DNA of 64,000 bases. Origin: Geodermatophilaceae bacterium URHA0031 (GTDB lineage Bacteria; Actinomycetota; Actinomycetes; Mycobacteriales; Geodermatophilaceae). The stretch spans positions 248,001 through 312,000 of the forward strand of contig JHVP01000002.1 in NCBI GenBank assembly GCA_000620205.1, written 5' to 3'. The translations under genes and the position numbers were made by a program. Shown piece after piece: positions 7,213-16,959 of the stretch (positions are counted from its first letter, which is position 1; each line of letters starts with the position of its first letter). The notes under the pieces are model-generated. The model was given only the letters and a program-made list of their open reading frames with translations. It was not told the DNA's origin and searched no databases.

Positions 7213-8817
7213 ATGTCCCGCACAGCCACCAGCCCGGCCGCCGGGACCGGCGCCACCGCGGCAGCCGGGCCGGCGGGACGGCGCTCCAGGCGTCCCGGGG
7301 GGCGGCGGGACGCGGCGGCCGCCGTCGTCGCGGCCGTCGTGGCCGCGTTGGTGTTCCTGGTCGTCCGTCGGAGCCTGATCGACGACGCCTACATCACGCT
7401 CTCCTACGCCCGGAACCTCGCCGAGCACTTCCAGTGGGGCCTGACCTCCTACCGGACGGCCAACAGCGCCACCTCCCCGCTGAACGTGCTGGTGCTGGGC
7501 CTGGGCACCTTCGTGGTCCGGGACGCCATCTGGGGTCTGGGCCTGGTCTTCGTCCTGCTCAACACGGTGCAGGCCTGGGGGCTGTCCCGGCTGGGCCGCC
7601 GGCTGGACCTGGCACCTGGCGCCGGGTTGCTGGCCTGGCTCGCCGTGGCGCTCAGCCCCCTGATGCTGTCCATCGTCGGGATGGAGATGACCCTCGCGGT
7701 CACCCTGCTCGTGTGGCTGGTCGTCTCCGCCGTCGAGGACCGGGTGGTCCTCTTCGGGTTGCTCACCGCCGCCCTCGGCCTCACCCGGCTCGACCTGCTG
7801 GTGTTCCCGTTGGTCCTGCTGCTGACCACGCGGGCGCTGCGCCGGAGGGTGCTGCTGGTGGCCGCCGTCGCCCTGGCCGCGAGCCTGCCGTGGTACCTGT
7901 TCAGCTGGCTCGCCCTGGGCGCCCTGCTCCCCGACACGCTGATCATCAAGACCGGGAACGGTGTGGCCTGGGGGCCGTGGAGCTTCTGGAACGGGCCGCT
8001 GCTGTACTACCGCGCCTACGAGACGGCGACGGTGCTCACGCTGGTGCCCGCCGCCGTCGGCGGGCTCGCCCTCCTGGCGTGGTTCGCCACCGGCGCCTGG
8101 CGCCGCGCCGCGTGGCGTGGGATGGGCCCGGTGGCTGCCCTCGGGGTGGCCGGCGTGCTGCACTACTGCGCGTACTGGCAGCTCTCCCCGCCGCCGTTCC
8201 ACTGGTACTACGCACCCTCGGCGTGCGCGCTGATCCTGACCGCCGTCCTGTTCCTCGGGCGCGCCGCAGCGGCGCGCGGGCAGGCCGGGGACGAGGCAGG
8301 GACAGCCGACGTCGGACCTCAGTGGAGCACCGGGCGCCGGGTGGTGGCCGGGCTCGCCGCGGTGGCCGTCGGCGCGCTGCTCGCCGTGGACATCGGTTTC
8401 CTGGTGACCCGCCCGCTCCCCTGGGTGCAGTCGGTGATCAGCACGAACTGGGCGACCGCTGCGGGCTACCAGGCCATCGGGGACGACCTGCGCGAGTCGA
8501 CCCGGGGTCAGGTCGTCGGCAGTCCCGGCGAGATCGGCACGCTGGCCTACTACTGCGAGTGCGACATCGTCGACGTCTTCTCCGACCGCGGGGCCATCGT
8601 GCCGCTGGTCGAGCAGCGCGAACGCGAGGCCGGCCCCGTCATGCGGGCGGTGCTGCGGGTGAACTTCGCCCGGTTGGACCGCGACCAGCAGCCGGCCGAG
8701 CAGACGCGCGCCCTCGTCTACACCCCCGGCCCGGACGCCGGCGGCGGCTGGCCGGTGTCCTCGACCTGGCTCGGCCCGGGCAGCTTCCGGCTGGAGGAGG
8801 TCGAGCCGAACGGATGA
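7213..8817 (+). CDS. GT-C family integral membrane glycosyltransferase (AftB-like candidate)
   Basis: 534 residues from ATG 7213, which has a textbook AGGAG 7 nt upstream. A basic, Ala-rich N-terminal tail of about 40 residues precedes roughly 10 membrane segments. The first extracytoplasmic loop carries LIDDAYITLSYARN, an acidic DD motif typical of polyprenyl-P-sugar-dependent GT-C enzymes. A soluble C-terminal part (residues about 420-534) follows. In M. tuberculosis aftB (Rv3805c) lies in the same neighbourhood as glfT2 and glf, and the DD-loop layout is similar, so a terminal arabinofuranosyltransferase is my best guess. Other polyprenol-P-sugar transferases are possible. It would act outside the membrane on exported galactan or arabinan. 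Confidence 0.65.
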   Translation: MSRTATSPAAGTGATAAAGPAGRRSRRPGGRRDAAAAVVAAVVAALVFLVVRRSLIDDAYITLSYARNLAEHFQWGLTSYRTANSATSPLNVLVLGLGTFVVRDAIWGLGLVFVLLNTVQAWGLSRLGRRLDLAPGAGLLAWLAVALSPLMLSIVGMEMTLAVTLLVWLVVSAVEDRVVLFGLLTAALGLTRLDLLVFPLVLLLTTRALRRRVLLVAAVALAASLPWYLFSWLALGALLPDTLIIKTGNGVAWGPWSFWNGPLLYYRAYETATVLTLVPAAVGGLALLAWFATGAWRRAAWRGMGPVAALGVAGVLHYCAYWQLSPPPFHWYYAPSACALILTAVLFLGRAAAARGQAGDEAGTADVGPQWSTGRRVVAGLAAVAVGALLAVDIGFLVTRPLPWVQSVISTNWATAAGYQAIGDDLRESTRGQVVGSPGEIGTLAYYCECDIVDVFSDRGAIVPLVEQREREAGPVMRAVLRVNFARLDRDQQPAEQTRALVYTPGPDAGGGWPVSSTWLGPGSFRLEEVEPNG

Positions 8818-10098
<1,281 letters not shown>

Positions 10099-10117
10099 CC
10101 CTGAGGACTGATCCACC

Positions 10118-12094
10118 ATGAGCGCCACCACGACCGAAACGACCGTGGAGCCCGACGCCCCGGTCTCCCCCGAGATCGTCAGCGAGCCGGACGCCGAGGA
10201 CCTCGCCCCGGGCAAGGCTGTCCAGCTGCTCCAGCGGGTGCTGATGCCCCGGCCCGCTGACCAGATCAAGGTCCGCAGCCTCTACCTCGACGAGGTGAAC
10301 TCAGCGAGCCGGGTCCGCGCCCGCGACCGGTTCACCGCCGAGATCGCCGGGGCCTCCGAGCTCTCGTTCGCCACCTACTTCAACGCCTTCCCGGCCAGCT
10401 ACTGGCGGCGGTGGAGCGTGCTGGAGACCGTGGTGCTCCAGGTCGCCGTCGCCGGGACCTGCCGCGTCGACGTCTACCGGTCCAAGGCCGACGGCGAGTC
10501 GATGCACGTCACCGGGGCCACCCACGAGGGCAGCAGCGAGCGGACGCTGGAGTTCGAGCTCGACCTCGGGCCGTTCATCGACGGTGGCTGGTACTGGTTC
10601 GACGTCACCACCGAGGAGACCACCACGGTGCGGAGCGCCGGCTGGTACGCGCCGCAGGCGCCGGCCGAGCAGCCCAAGCTGGGCATCGGCATCTGCACGT
10701 ACAACCGCCCGGTGGACGCCGTCGCCGCCCTGACCGCGCTGGTCGAGGACGACGCCGTGCGCGACCTCCTGCACCTGGTCACCGTGGCCGACCAGGGCAC
10801 CAACAACGTCCGCGACGCTGCCCGCTACCCGGAGATCGCCGAGGCGCTCGGCGACCGGCTGCGGATCGTGGAGCAGCCCAACCTCGGCGGCAGTGGCGGC
10901 TTCGCCCGGACGATGCACGAGTCGTTCACCAACAGCGACGTGACCCACCACATCCTGCTCGACGACGACATCCAGCTCGAGCCCGACAGCATCCTGCGCG
11001 CCCGCGCCTTCGCGGCCTACGCGCAGAAGCCGATGCTGGTGGGCGGCCAGATGCTGGCCCTGCAGGACCGCTCGGTGCTGCACACCATGGGCGAGATCGT
11101 CGACCGGTCGAACTTCTTCTGGCGCAACGCCCCCAACACCCAGTACTTCCACGACTTCGGTGAGCGGTCGCTGCGCCAGTCCCCGGACCTGCACCGGCGC
11201 ATCGACGTCGACTACAACGGCTGGTGGATGTGCCTGATCCCGCGCGCCGTGTTCGAGGACATCGGCATGCCGCTGCCGGTCTTCATCAAGTGGGACGACG
11301 CGGAGTACGGCCTGCGGGCCTTCGCAGCCGGCTTCCCGACCGTCTCGCTGCCGGGCACGGCGATCTGGCACCTCTCCTGGGGGGACAAGGACGACGCCAG
11401 CGACTGGCAGGCCTACTTCCACATCCGCAACCGGCTCATCTCGGCGGCTCTGCACTCCCCGTACAAGCACGGTGGCAAGCTGTTCGCGGAGATGGTGCGG
11501 CACGACCTGCGGTTCCTCATCAACCTGCAGTACTCCACGGTGGAGCTGCACCAGATGGCCTACCGCGACTTCCTGGCCGGCCCCGGCACCCTGTTCGAGG
11601 ACATGCCCGGTTCCGTGCTCAAGGCCCGGGAGAAGCGCCGGACGCACCCCGACGGGCGGGTGCTGACCAACACCGGTGACCTGCCGTTGCCGTCGATGAG
11701 CACCGCCGAGGCGCTGCGCTTCCGGCGCATCCCGGTCACGCCGGCACAGATCGGCAAGACCCTGGTGAAGGCCATCGCGCACAACGCCTCGGCCGTCGAC
11801 CCGGCGCACCGGGAGGTGCCGCAGCTCAACCTGGCCTTCCAGGACGCCCAGTGGTTCCTGCTCGCCCGGCTGGACAGTGCCACGGTCGGGACGGCCGACG
11901 GGCGCGGGATCACCTTCCGACAGCGCGACCCGCGCGCCTTCCGCCACCTCTTCGCCCAGTCGACGCAACTGTTGCGCCGCATGTACGCCGAGTGGCCGGA
12001 GCTGCAGCAGCGCTACCAGGCCGCCGCGGCGGAGCTCACCTCGGTCGAGCGCTGGGGCAAGGCGTTCGAGTCCTGGGGATCCACCCGGGTCTGA
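10118..12094 (+). CDS. glfT2: Bifunctional galactofuranosyltransferase GlfT2
   Basis: 658 residues, slightly longer than the M. tuberculosis enzyme (637). An N-terminal beta-sandwich domain (about residues 50-180) precedes a GT-A domain with GIGICTYNRP, NLGGSGGFARTM, LLDDDIQLEPDS (metal site) and FIKWDDAEYGLRA followed by IWHLSW, matching the catalytic Asp and His/Trp positions described for GlfT2. A C-terminal helical domain follows. It extends galactan with alternating beta-1,5 and beta-1,6 Galf using UDP-Galf at the inner membrane face. It is co-transcribed with glf and ends at a strong bidirectional terminator. The first 25 residues are acidic and probably disordered. Confidence 0.93.
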   Translation: MSATTTETTVEPDAPVSPEIVSEPDAEDLAPGKAVQLLQRVLMPRPADQIKVRSLYLDEVNSASRVRARDRFTAEIAGASELSFATYFNAFPASYWRRWSVLETVVLQVAVAGTCRVDVYRSKADGESMHVTGATHEGSSERTLEFELDLGPFIDGGWYWFDVTTEETTTVRSAGWYAPQAPAEQPKLGIGICTYNRPVDAVAALTALVEDDAVRDLLHLVTVADQGTNNVRDAARYPEIAEALGDRLRIVEQPNLGGSGGFARTMHESFTNSDVTHHILLDDDIQLEPDSILRARAFAAYAQKPMLVGGQMLALQDRSVLHTMGEIVDRSNFFWRNAPNTQYFHDFGERSLRQSPDLHRRIDVDYNGWWMCLIPRAVFEDIGMPLPVFIKWDDAEYGLRAFAAGFPTVSLPGTAIWHLSWGDKDDASDWQAYFHIRNRLISAALHSPYKHGGKLFAEMVRHDLRFLINLQYSTVELHQMAYRDFLAGPGTLFEDMPGSVLKAREKRRTHPDGRVLTNTGDLPLPSMSTAEALRFRRIPVTPAQIGKTLVKAIAHNASAVDPAHREVPQLNLAFQDAQWFLLARLDSATVGTADGRGITFRQRDPRAFRHLFAQSTQLLRRMYAEWPELQQRYQAAAAELTSVERWGKAFESWGSTRV

Positions 12095-12104
12095 GGCGTT
12101 CCAG

Positions 12105-12147
12105 CCTGACGAAGGCCCCCGTCCGCTGGACGGGGGCCTTCGTCAGG
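12105..12147. terminator. Bidirectional hairpin between glfT2 and glfT1
   Basis: A perfect 19-bp stem (12105-12123 with 12129-12147) around a 5-nt CGCTG loop lies 10 nt after the glfT2 stop. It overlaps the stop codon of the convergent glfT1 gene, so it can serve both transcripts. Confidence 0.8.
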
Positions 12148-13039
12148 CGTCGGGCCGGGTGAACCGTTCGTGGCGGCCGGCCCGGGTCAGCCGCAGCCAG
12201 TCGCGCCAGCCCGCGCGGTCGCGGCGGGTGACCAGGAACAACCAGCCGAAGCGGACGAACTCCAGGGGCAGCAACCAGCGCATGCCGGGTTGCGCCATCA
12301 GGTAGCCGCGGTTGCGGTAGGTGAAGTAGCGCTTGACCTCGTTGGCCGGGTACTGGGCGGACAGCCGCCCGCCGAGGATGGGCTGGAACTCGGACGTCCC
12401 CTCGGGGTGCACGTAGGCGGCGGCCACGCAGGTGCCGAAGGGCAGGCCTGCCCGGAGCATCCTGCGGTGCACCTCGGTCTCGTCACCGCGGAAGAACAGC
12501 CGGTAGTCCGGCACCCCCACGACGTCGAGGGTGTCGGCGCGGAACAGCGCGCCGTTGAAGAGGGACGCGTAGTCCCGGAGCACCTCCACCCCGGCGAAGT
12601 CGCTGCGCCGGCGGCGCCAGCGCAGCCCACGGCGCAGCGGGAACGCCAGCCGGTCCGGGTCGGCGAGGTCGGTGACCAACGGGGACACCTCGGCCAGTCC
12701 GTGCCGCTGGGCGGTGTCCAGCAACGTGGCCAGGACCGTCGCGTCGGCCGGCCGGCCGTCGTCGTCGGCGCACCAGACCCAGTCCGCGCCCAGCGCCAGG
12801 GCGTGCAGCATGCCGAGCGCGAAGCCGCCGGCCCCGCCGAGGTTCCGCTCGCTGGGCAGGTAGGTGACCGGGAGGCCGCTGTCCCGCACGACGGCCTCCG
12901 CGGGCTGGTCGACCCCGTTGTCCACCACGACCACGTGGTCGGGGCGGCGGCTCTGCCCGGCGATGGCGGCCAGACTTCCCCGCAGCTGGTCCCCGCGGTG
13001 CCGCGTCACGATCACGGCGACGACGAGACCGTCGGTCAC
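12143..13039 (-). CDS. glfT1: Galactofuranosyltransferase GlfT1
   Basis: 298 residues from GTG 13039, which overlaps the wzt stop as GTGA. GT2 motifs: VIVTRHRGDQL, VVVVDNGVDQPAEA, ERNLGGAGGFALGM, CADDDGRPADA (metal site) and RLFFRGDETEVHRR for the catalytic acid region. Length and context match M. tuberculosis Rv3782, which lies between wzt (Rv3781) and wzm (Rv3783). It adds the first Galf residues onto the Rha-GlcNAc-PP-lipid made by WbbL, before GlfT2 elongates. The three genes form a translationally coupled operon, wzm-wzt-glfT1. Confidence 0.88.
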   Translation of the reverse strand: MTDGLVVAVIVTRHRGDQLRGSLAAIAGQSRRPDHVVVVDNGVDQPAEAVVRDSGLPVTYLPSERNLGGAGGFALGMLHALALGADWVWCADDDGRPADATVLATLLDTAQRHGLAEVSPLVTDLADPDRLAFPLRRGLRWRRRRSDFAGVEVLRDYASLFNGALFRADTLDVVGVPDYRLFFRGDETEVHRRMLRAGLPFGTCVAAAYVHPEGTSEFQPILGGRLSAQYPANEVKRYFTYRNRGYLMAQPGMRWLLPLEFVRFGWLFLVTRRDRAGWRDWLRLTRAGRHERFTRPDA

Positions 13040-13797
13040 GGATGGCCCTTGTACGCCCGGAGGACGTCCTCGAGCTCGCCCTGCTGCCGGATCTGGCCGT
13101 GCTCCATCCAGATGGCGGTGTCGCACAGCTCGCGGAGGAACTCGTCGGAGTGCGAGGCGAAGACCAGGAGCCCGGCCCGGTCGACCAGCTCGGACAGCCG
13201 CTTCTTCGACTTCTCCAGGAAGGCCGCGTCGACCGCGCCGATCCCCTCGTCGAGCAGCAGGATCTCCGGGTCGATGCTGGTCACCACACCCAGGGCCAGC
13301 CGGACCCGCATGCCCGTGGAGTAGGTGCGCAGCGGCATCCGCAGGAAGTCACCGAGCTCGGTGAAGTCGGCGATGTCGTCGACCCGCTTCTCCATCTCCT
13401 TGCGGGTCATGCCGAGGAACAGACCCCGGATCATGATGTTCTCCAGCCCGGAGATCTCCGGGTCCATGCCGACCCCGAGGTCGAAGACCGGGGCGACCCG
13501 ACCGCGGATCTCCGCGGTACCGCGGGTGGGCTCGTAGATGCCGGCCAGCAACCGGAGCAGCGTCGACTTCCCGGCGCCGTTGTGGCCGACCAGCCCCACC
13601 CGGGCGCCGTGGTCGAGCTGCAGGGAGATGTCGCGAAGCGCCTCGATGATGGGCACCTTGCTCTCGCTGGCGATGTTCCCGCCGACCAGGCCCATGACGG
13701 TCTTCTTCAGCGACCGGCTCTTGGCGTCGAAGATCGGGAAGTCGACGCAGGCGTCCTTGGTGGTGATGCCGATCGGCTGGCTCGAGGACACGCTCAC
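13036..13797 (-). CDS. wzt: Galactan ABC exporter ATP-binding subunit Wzt
   Basis: 253 residues from GTG 13797, overlapping the wzm stop as GTGA. Walker A is GHNGAGKST, the ABC signature is YSTGMRVRLALG, Walker B is ILLLDEGIG, and the switch His is in FASHSDEF. The N-terminal DFPIFDAKSRSLKK segment is typical of polysaccharide exporters. There is no C-terminal glycan-binding domain, as in mycobacterial Rv3781. With Wzm it would flip the lipid-linked galactan to the outer face of the membrane. Confidence 0.93.
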   Translation of the reverse strand: MSVSSSQPIGITTKDACVDFPIFDAKSRSLKKTVMGLVGGNIASESKVPIIEALRDISLQLDHGARVGLVGHNGAGKSTLLRLLAGIYEPTRGTAEIRGRVAPVFDLGVGMDPEISGLENIMIRGLFLGMTRKEMEKRVDDIADFTELGDFLRMPLRTYSTGMRVRLALGVVTSIDPEILLLDEGIGAVDAAFLEKSKKRLSELVDRAGLLVFASHSDEFLRELCDTAIWMEHGQIRQQGELEDVLRAYKGHP

Positions 13798-14633
13798 ACC
13801 CAGTAGGAGACGCGGGACCGGTACTTGCGCAGCACCACGAGGGTGACCGCCCAGCCGACCACCGTGATGCCGAGGACGATGACCCACTGCCGCAGCAGCT
13901 GGTCCTGGCCGAGGAGCGGCCGGCGGACGATCTCGACGAAGTGCAGGAAGGGGTTGAACTCCGCCAGCCGGGCACGTTCGGCGACGGCGGGGTTCGGGCT
14001 GTTCAGCAGCTGGTCGTAGATCCAGACGATCGGGGTGAGGAAGAACATCAGCTGGACGACGCTCTGGGTGATCGGCGCCAGGTCCCGGAACCGGGTCGTG
14101 ACGATCCCGAGGAGGATCGCCACCCAGGCACCGTTGGCGGCCAGCAGACCGAAGGCGGGCACCACCGCCACGACCGTCCAGTGCAGGTGCTGCGGGAAGA
14201 CCACCAGCATGACCAGGTAGACGATCATGTTGTGCAGGAACAGCAGCGTCTGCCGCCAGACGAGCCGGTACACGTGCACGCTCAGCGGCGCGGGCAGGTG
14301 CTTCATCAGCCCTTCGTTGGCGATGAAGACCTCGGAACCCTCGAGGATGCACCCGCTGATGAACGCCCAGACGATGAAGCCGACCAGGATGTAGGGGAGC
14401 TGGGTGGCGAGGTCGTTGTCGAACAGGCCTGCGTAGAGGATGCCCAGGGCGATGGCGGTGACGGCCATGCTGATGGTGATCCAGAGCGGGCCGAGGACCG
14501 ATCGCCGGTAGCGCTGCTTGATGTCCTGCCAGCCCAGGTGGCCCCACAGCTCGCGCTGGTCCCAGCCGCCGGTCAGGTCGCCGAGGGCACGCCCCCACGA
14601 CCGGGACGCCGACTCCACGGCTGCGCTCGACAC
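13794..14633 (-). CDS. wzm: Galactan ABC exporter permease Wzm
   Basis: 279 residues from GTG 14633, which agrees with the usual length of about 280. A TACCGT hexamer ends 8 nt before this GTG, supporting the start even though no ribosome site is present. The ABC2-type permease motif is clear: WQDIKQRYRRSVLGPLWITI near residue 35, then six hydrophobic segments. It pairs with Wzt to export galactan. It is the first gene of the wzm-wzt-glfT1 operon and is divergent from the DUF6541 gene. Confidence 0.92.
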   Translation of the reverse strand: MSSAAVESASRSWGRALGDLTGGWDQRELWGHLGWQDIKQRYRRSVLGPLWITISMAVTAIALGILYAGLFDNDLATQLPYILVGFIVWAFISGCILEGSEVFIANEGLMKHLPAPLSVHVYRLVWRQTLLFLHNMIVYLVMLVVFPQHLHWTVVAVVPAFGLLAANGAWVAILLGIVTTRFRDLAPITQSVVQLMFFLTPIVWIYDQLLNSPNPAVAERARLAEFNPFLHFVEIVRRPLLGQDQLLRQWVIVLGITVVGWAVTLVVLRKYRSRVSYWV

Positions 14634-14641
14634 GAGAGACG

Positions 14642-14647
14642 ACGGTA
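14642..14647 (-). promoter_or_regulatory. -10 element (TACCGT), leaderless start of wzm
   Basis: TACCGT read leftward, 8 nt before GTG 14633. It supports that GTG over more upstream starts. Confidence 0.45.
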
Positions 14648-14877
14648 CCCGCCCGCCCTCCGGGGACCGGACACCCCGGACAGCGGGGTGCCCGCCCGGC
14701 CACTCCCGGCGCAGTCGCACCAGCAGCATCACTGAGTGTCGCTGGTCGGCAGCTCCCCGCCACCGGAAGCCGACTAGCCTGGCCACGTCCACCGGCCGCC
14801 CGCGGCAACGGACCGGCACCGGACCGACCTGCACCCGCCGCTCGCTGCGGCCGCACCTCAGACGGGATCCCCTCGCC

Positions 14878-16872
14878 TTGCCTCTTGACGCAGTCGTCGT
14901 CCTGGCCGTCACCGTGCTGGTGGTCTTCCTCCCCGGAGCCCTCGTCGCGACGGCGGCCGGGCTGCGGACCTCGCTGGCCGTCGCGACCGGGCCGCTGATC
15001 ACCTACGGCCTGGCGACGGTGACCGGCACGGCTGCGGGCCACGTCCACCTGCGCTGGGGTCCCTGGCTGCTGCTCGGCGAGGCGGTCGTGGTGAGCGTCG
15101 TCCTGCTCCTCGCCCGCAGTCGCGGTCGCGCGCGCGAGGTGCCCGCGCTGCTGCCCGTGGCCCGGCGGCCCGGCGCCCGCGACCTCGTCATCGGTGCAGG
15201 TGTGCTGACCGGCGCCCTGGTGTCGGCCTTCGTGCTGCAGCGGAACATGGGCGGCCTCGGCCGTCCCAACCAGGACTGGGACTACACCTTCCACGCGAAC
15301 GCGACCCGGTTCATCTCCGACACCGGGGACGTCGACCCCACGGCCCTCCGCGCGATCAACGACTGGGAGTCCAGCGGCTTCTTCTACCCGAACGCCTACC
15401 ACGCGGTCGCCGCGGCGGCGCGGAACGCGTCCGGCTCCTCGGTCTTCGAGGCGCTCAACAGCCAGACCCTGCTGATCTGCGCCATGGCCGGTCTCGGGCT
15501 GGCCGTCCTGCTGCGGGAGCTGCGCGCGCCCACCGCGGTGGCCGCCCTGACCCCGGTTCTGCTGGCCGGGTTCGCCAGCTTCCCGTACGACGTGATCTGG
15601 CGCGGCCCGCTGCTGCCGTACGGGACCGGCCTGGCCCTCCTCCCGGCCTTCCTCCTCCTGGTCCGGGCCGTGGTCGAGCAGCGCAGTCCGGCCCTGGTCG
15701 TGCTGGCCGCCCTGGGCGGCGCCGGGCTGCTCGGCCTGCAACCGGCCACTGCGCTGTCCGGCGCGGTGCTCGCCCTGCTGTTCGTCGTCGCCCGCTGGGT
15801 GTCCCGTCGTCAGGTCCCGGGGCGGGAGGCCGCCCTGCTGCTGGCCGCCGGCCTGACCACGGCGGTGATCGCGCTGCCCGACGTGCTCGGCTCCCTGCGC
15901 ACCAGCTCCGGGGCGGCCACCCAGGTCGACTGGGCGGCTGTCGAGACGCCCGGGCAGGCGATCGGCGACCTCCTCTTCCTCGACCACGCCAAGCCGGGCC
16001 CGCAACTGGCCCTCGCCCTGCTGGTGATCGTCGGGCTGGCCTCCCTGCGATCCGCCCGGTACATGTGGTGGTGGCTGGCCGGTTCCGGGCTCGCCTTCTA
16101 CCTGTTCGTCCTCGCCGCGTCCTACGACACCGACCTCGCCGAGACCGTCACGAGTCCGTGGTGGAACGACCGCTGGCGCTTCGCCGCGTGGGCGGTCCTG
16201 GGCATGGCCCCGCTGGCCGCCCACGGGCTGTGGCGGGTCGCCGTGGTGGTGGGCTCGTGGGCCGGGCGGGAGAACCGGCCGCTGGCGGGCCTGCGCCCCT
16301 GGGCGCAACGGACGGCGACCGCCGCGGTGGTCCTGCTGGTGGTGGTCGTCTCCTCGAGCGGCCTCTACACCGGTGACAACGGCGGCCGGGTCGCCGAGGC
16401 CTACCAGGACGACCAGTACCTCAACGGCGCGGAGGTGGCCGCCATGTCCTGGCTGGCCCCCCGCGTCGGCCCCGACGAGACGGTGATGAACGACCCCGTC
16501 GACGGATCGGCCTACATGCTGGCGCTGGACGGGATCCGGCCGTTGTTCGGTCACCAGGTCCCCCAGGTCACCTACGCCGACGTCGGACCGACGCAACGGG
16601 CGCTGCTGGAGCGGTTCAACTGCCTGGACAGCGACGCCGACGTCCGGGCGGCCATCGAGCGGATGCACGTCCGGTACGCGTTCCTCGGCTACGGGTTCGT
16701 CCGCAAGAACTCCCACCGGGCCCCCGGCATGGAGGCGCTCGAGACCTCTCCGTCGCTGCACCTGGTCTACGACCGGGACGGGGTGCGGATCTACGAGATC
16801 CAGCTGCAGCCCGTCGCGGACCAGGCACTGGCCGCCTGCTCCGGGTCCACCCGCCCCGACCAACCCGGCTGA
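14878..16872 (+). CDS. DUF6541-type large membrane protein, candidate GT-C aminosugar transferase (paralogue A)
   Basis: 664 residues from TTG 14878, which aligns with the ATG start of its paralogue at 60679. About 12 membrane segments are followed by a soluble C-terminal region of about 140 residues. Conserved with the paralogue: QDWDYTFHANA, the INDWESSGFFYPNA stretch, GFASFPYDVIWRGPLLP, PWWNDRWRFAA, ERFNCLDSDADVR, and a C-terminal VRIYEI strand. Beside wzm-wzt-glfT1, M. tuberculosis carries Rv3779, a 666-residue GT-C protein implicated in adding galactosamine to arabinogalactan. The length and location match, so I infer the same kind of role, but the family assignment is from memory. A TAGCCT hexamer at 14775-14780 could be the -10, leaving a leader of about 90 nt. 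Confidence 0.7.
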   Translation: MPLDAVVVLAVTVLVVFLPGALVATAAGLRTSLAVATGPLITYGLATVTGTAAGHVHLRWGPWLLLGEAVVVSVVLLLARSRGRAREVPALLPVARRPGARDLVIGAGVLTGALVSAFVLQRNMGGLGRPNQDWDYTFHANATRFISDTGDVDPTALRAINDWESSGFFYPNAYHAVAAAARNASGSSVFEALNSQTLLICAMAGLGLAVLLRELRAPTAVAALTPVLLAGFASFPYDVIWRGPLLPYGTGLALLPAFLLLVRAVVEQRSPALVVLAALGGAGLLGLQPATALSGAVLALLFVVARWVSRRQVPGREAALLLAAGLTTAVIALPDVLGSLRTSSGAATQVDWAAVETPGQAIGDLLFLDHAKPGPQLALALLVIVGLASLRSARYMWWWLAGSGLAFYLFVLAASYDTDLAETVTSPWWNDRWRFAAWAVLGMAPLAAHGLWRVAVVVGSWAGRENRPLAGLRPWAQRTATAAVVLLVVVVSSSGLYTGDNGGRVAEAYQDDQYLNGAEVAAMSWLAPRVGPDETVMNDPVDGSAYMLALDGIRPLFGHQVPQVTYADVGPTQRALLERFNCLDSDADVRAAIERMHVRYAFLGYGFVRKNSHRAPGMEALETSPSLHLVYDRDGVRIYEIQLQPVADQALAACSGSTRPDQPG

Positions 16873-16910
16873 TCCACCGTCCGGCCGAGGGCCGCACGGG
16901 GAGACGACGA

Positions 16911-16944
16911 GAGGCCGGCCCCGCCCGAGGGCGGTGCCGGCCTC
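16911..16944. terminator. Bidirectional hairpin between convergent genes
   Basis: GAGGCCGGC (16911-16919) pairs with GCCGGCCTC (16936-16944), with a further CCGCCC/GGGCGG inner stem. It lies between the DUF6541 stop and the convergent SpoIID-protein stop. Confidence 0.7.
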
Positions 16945-16959
16945 TCCTGCGTCCGTCCG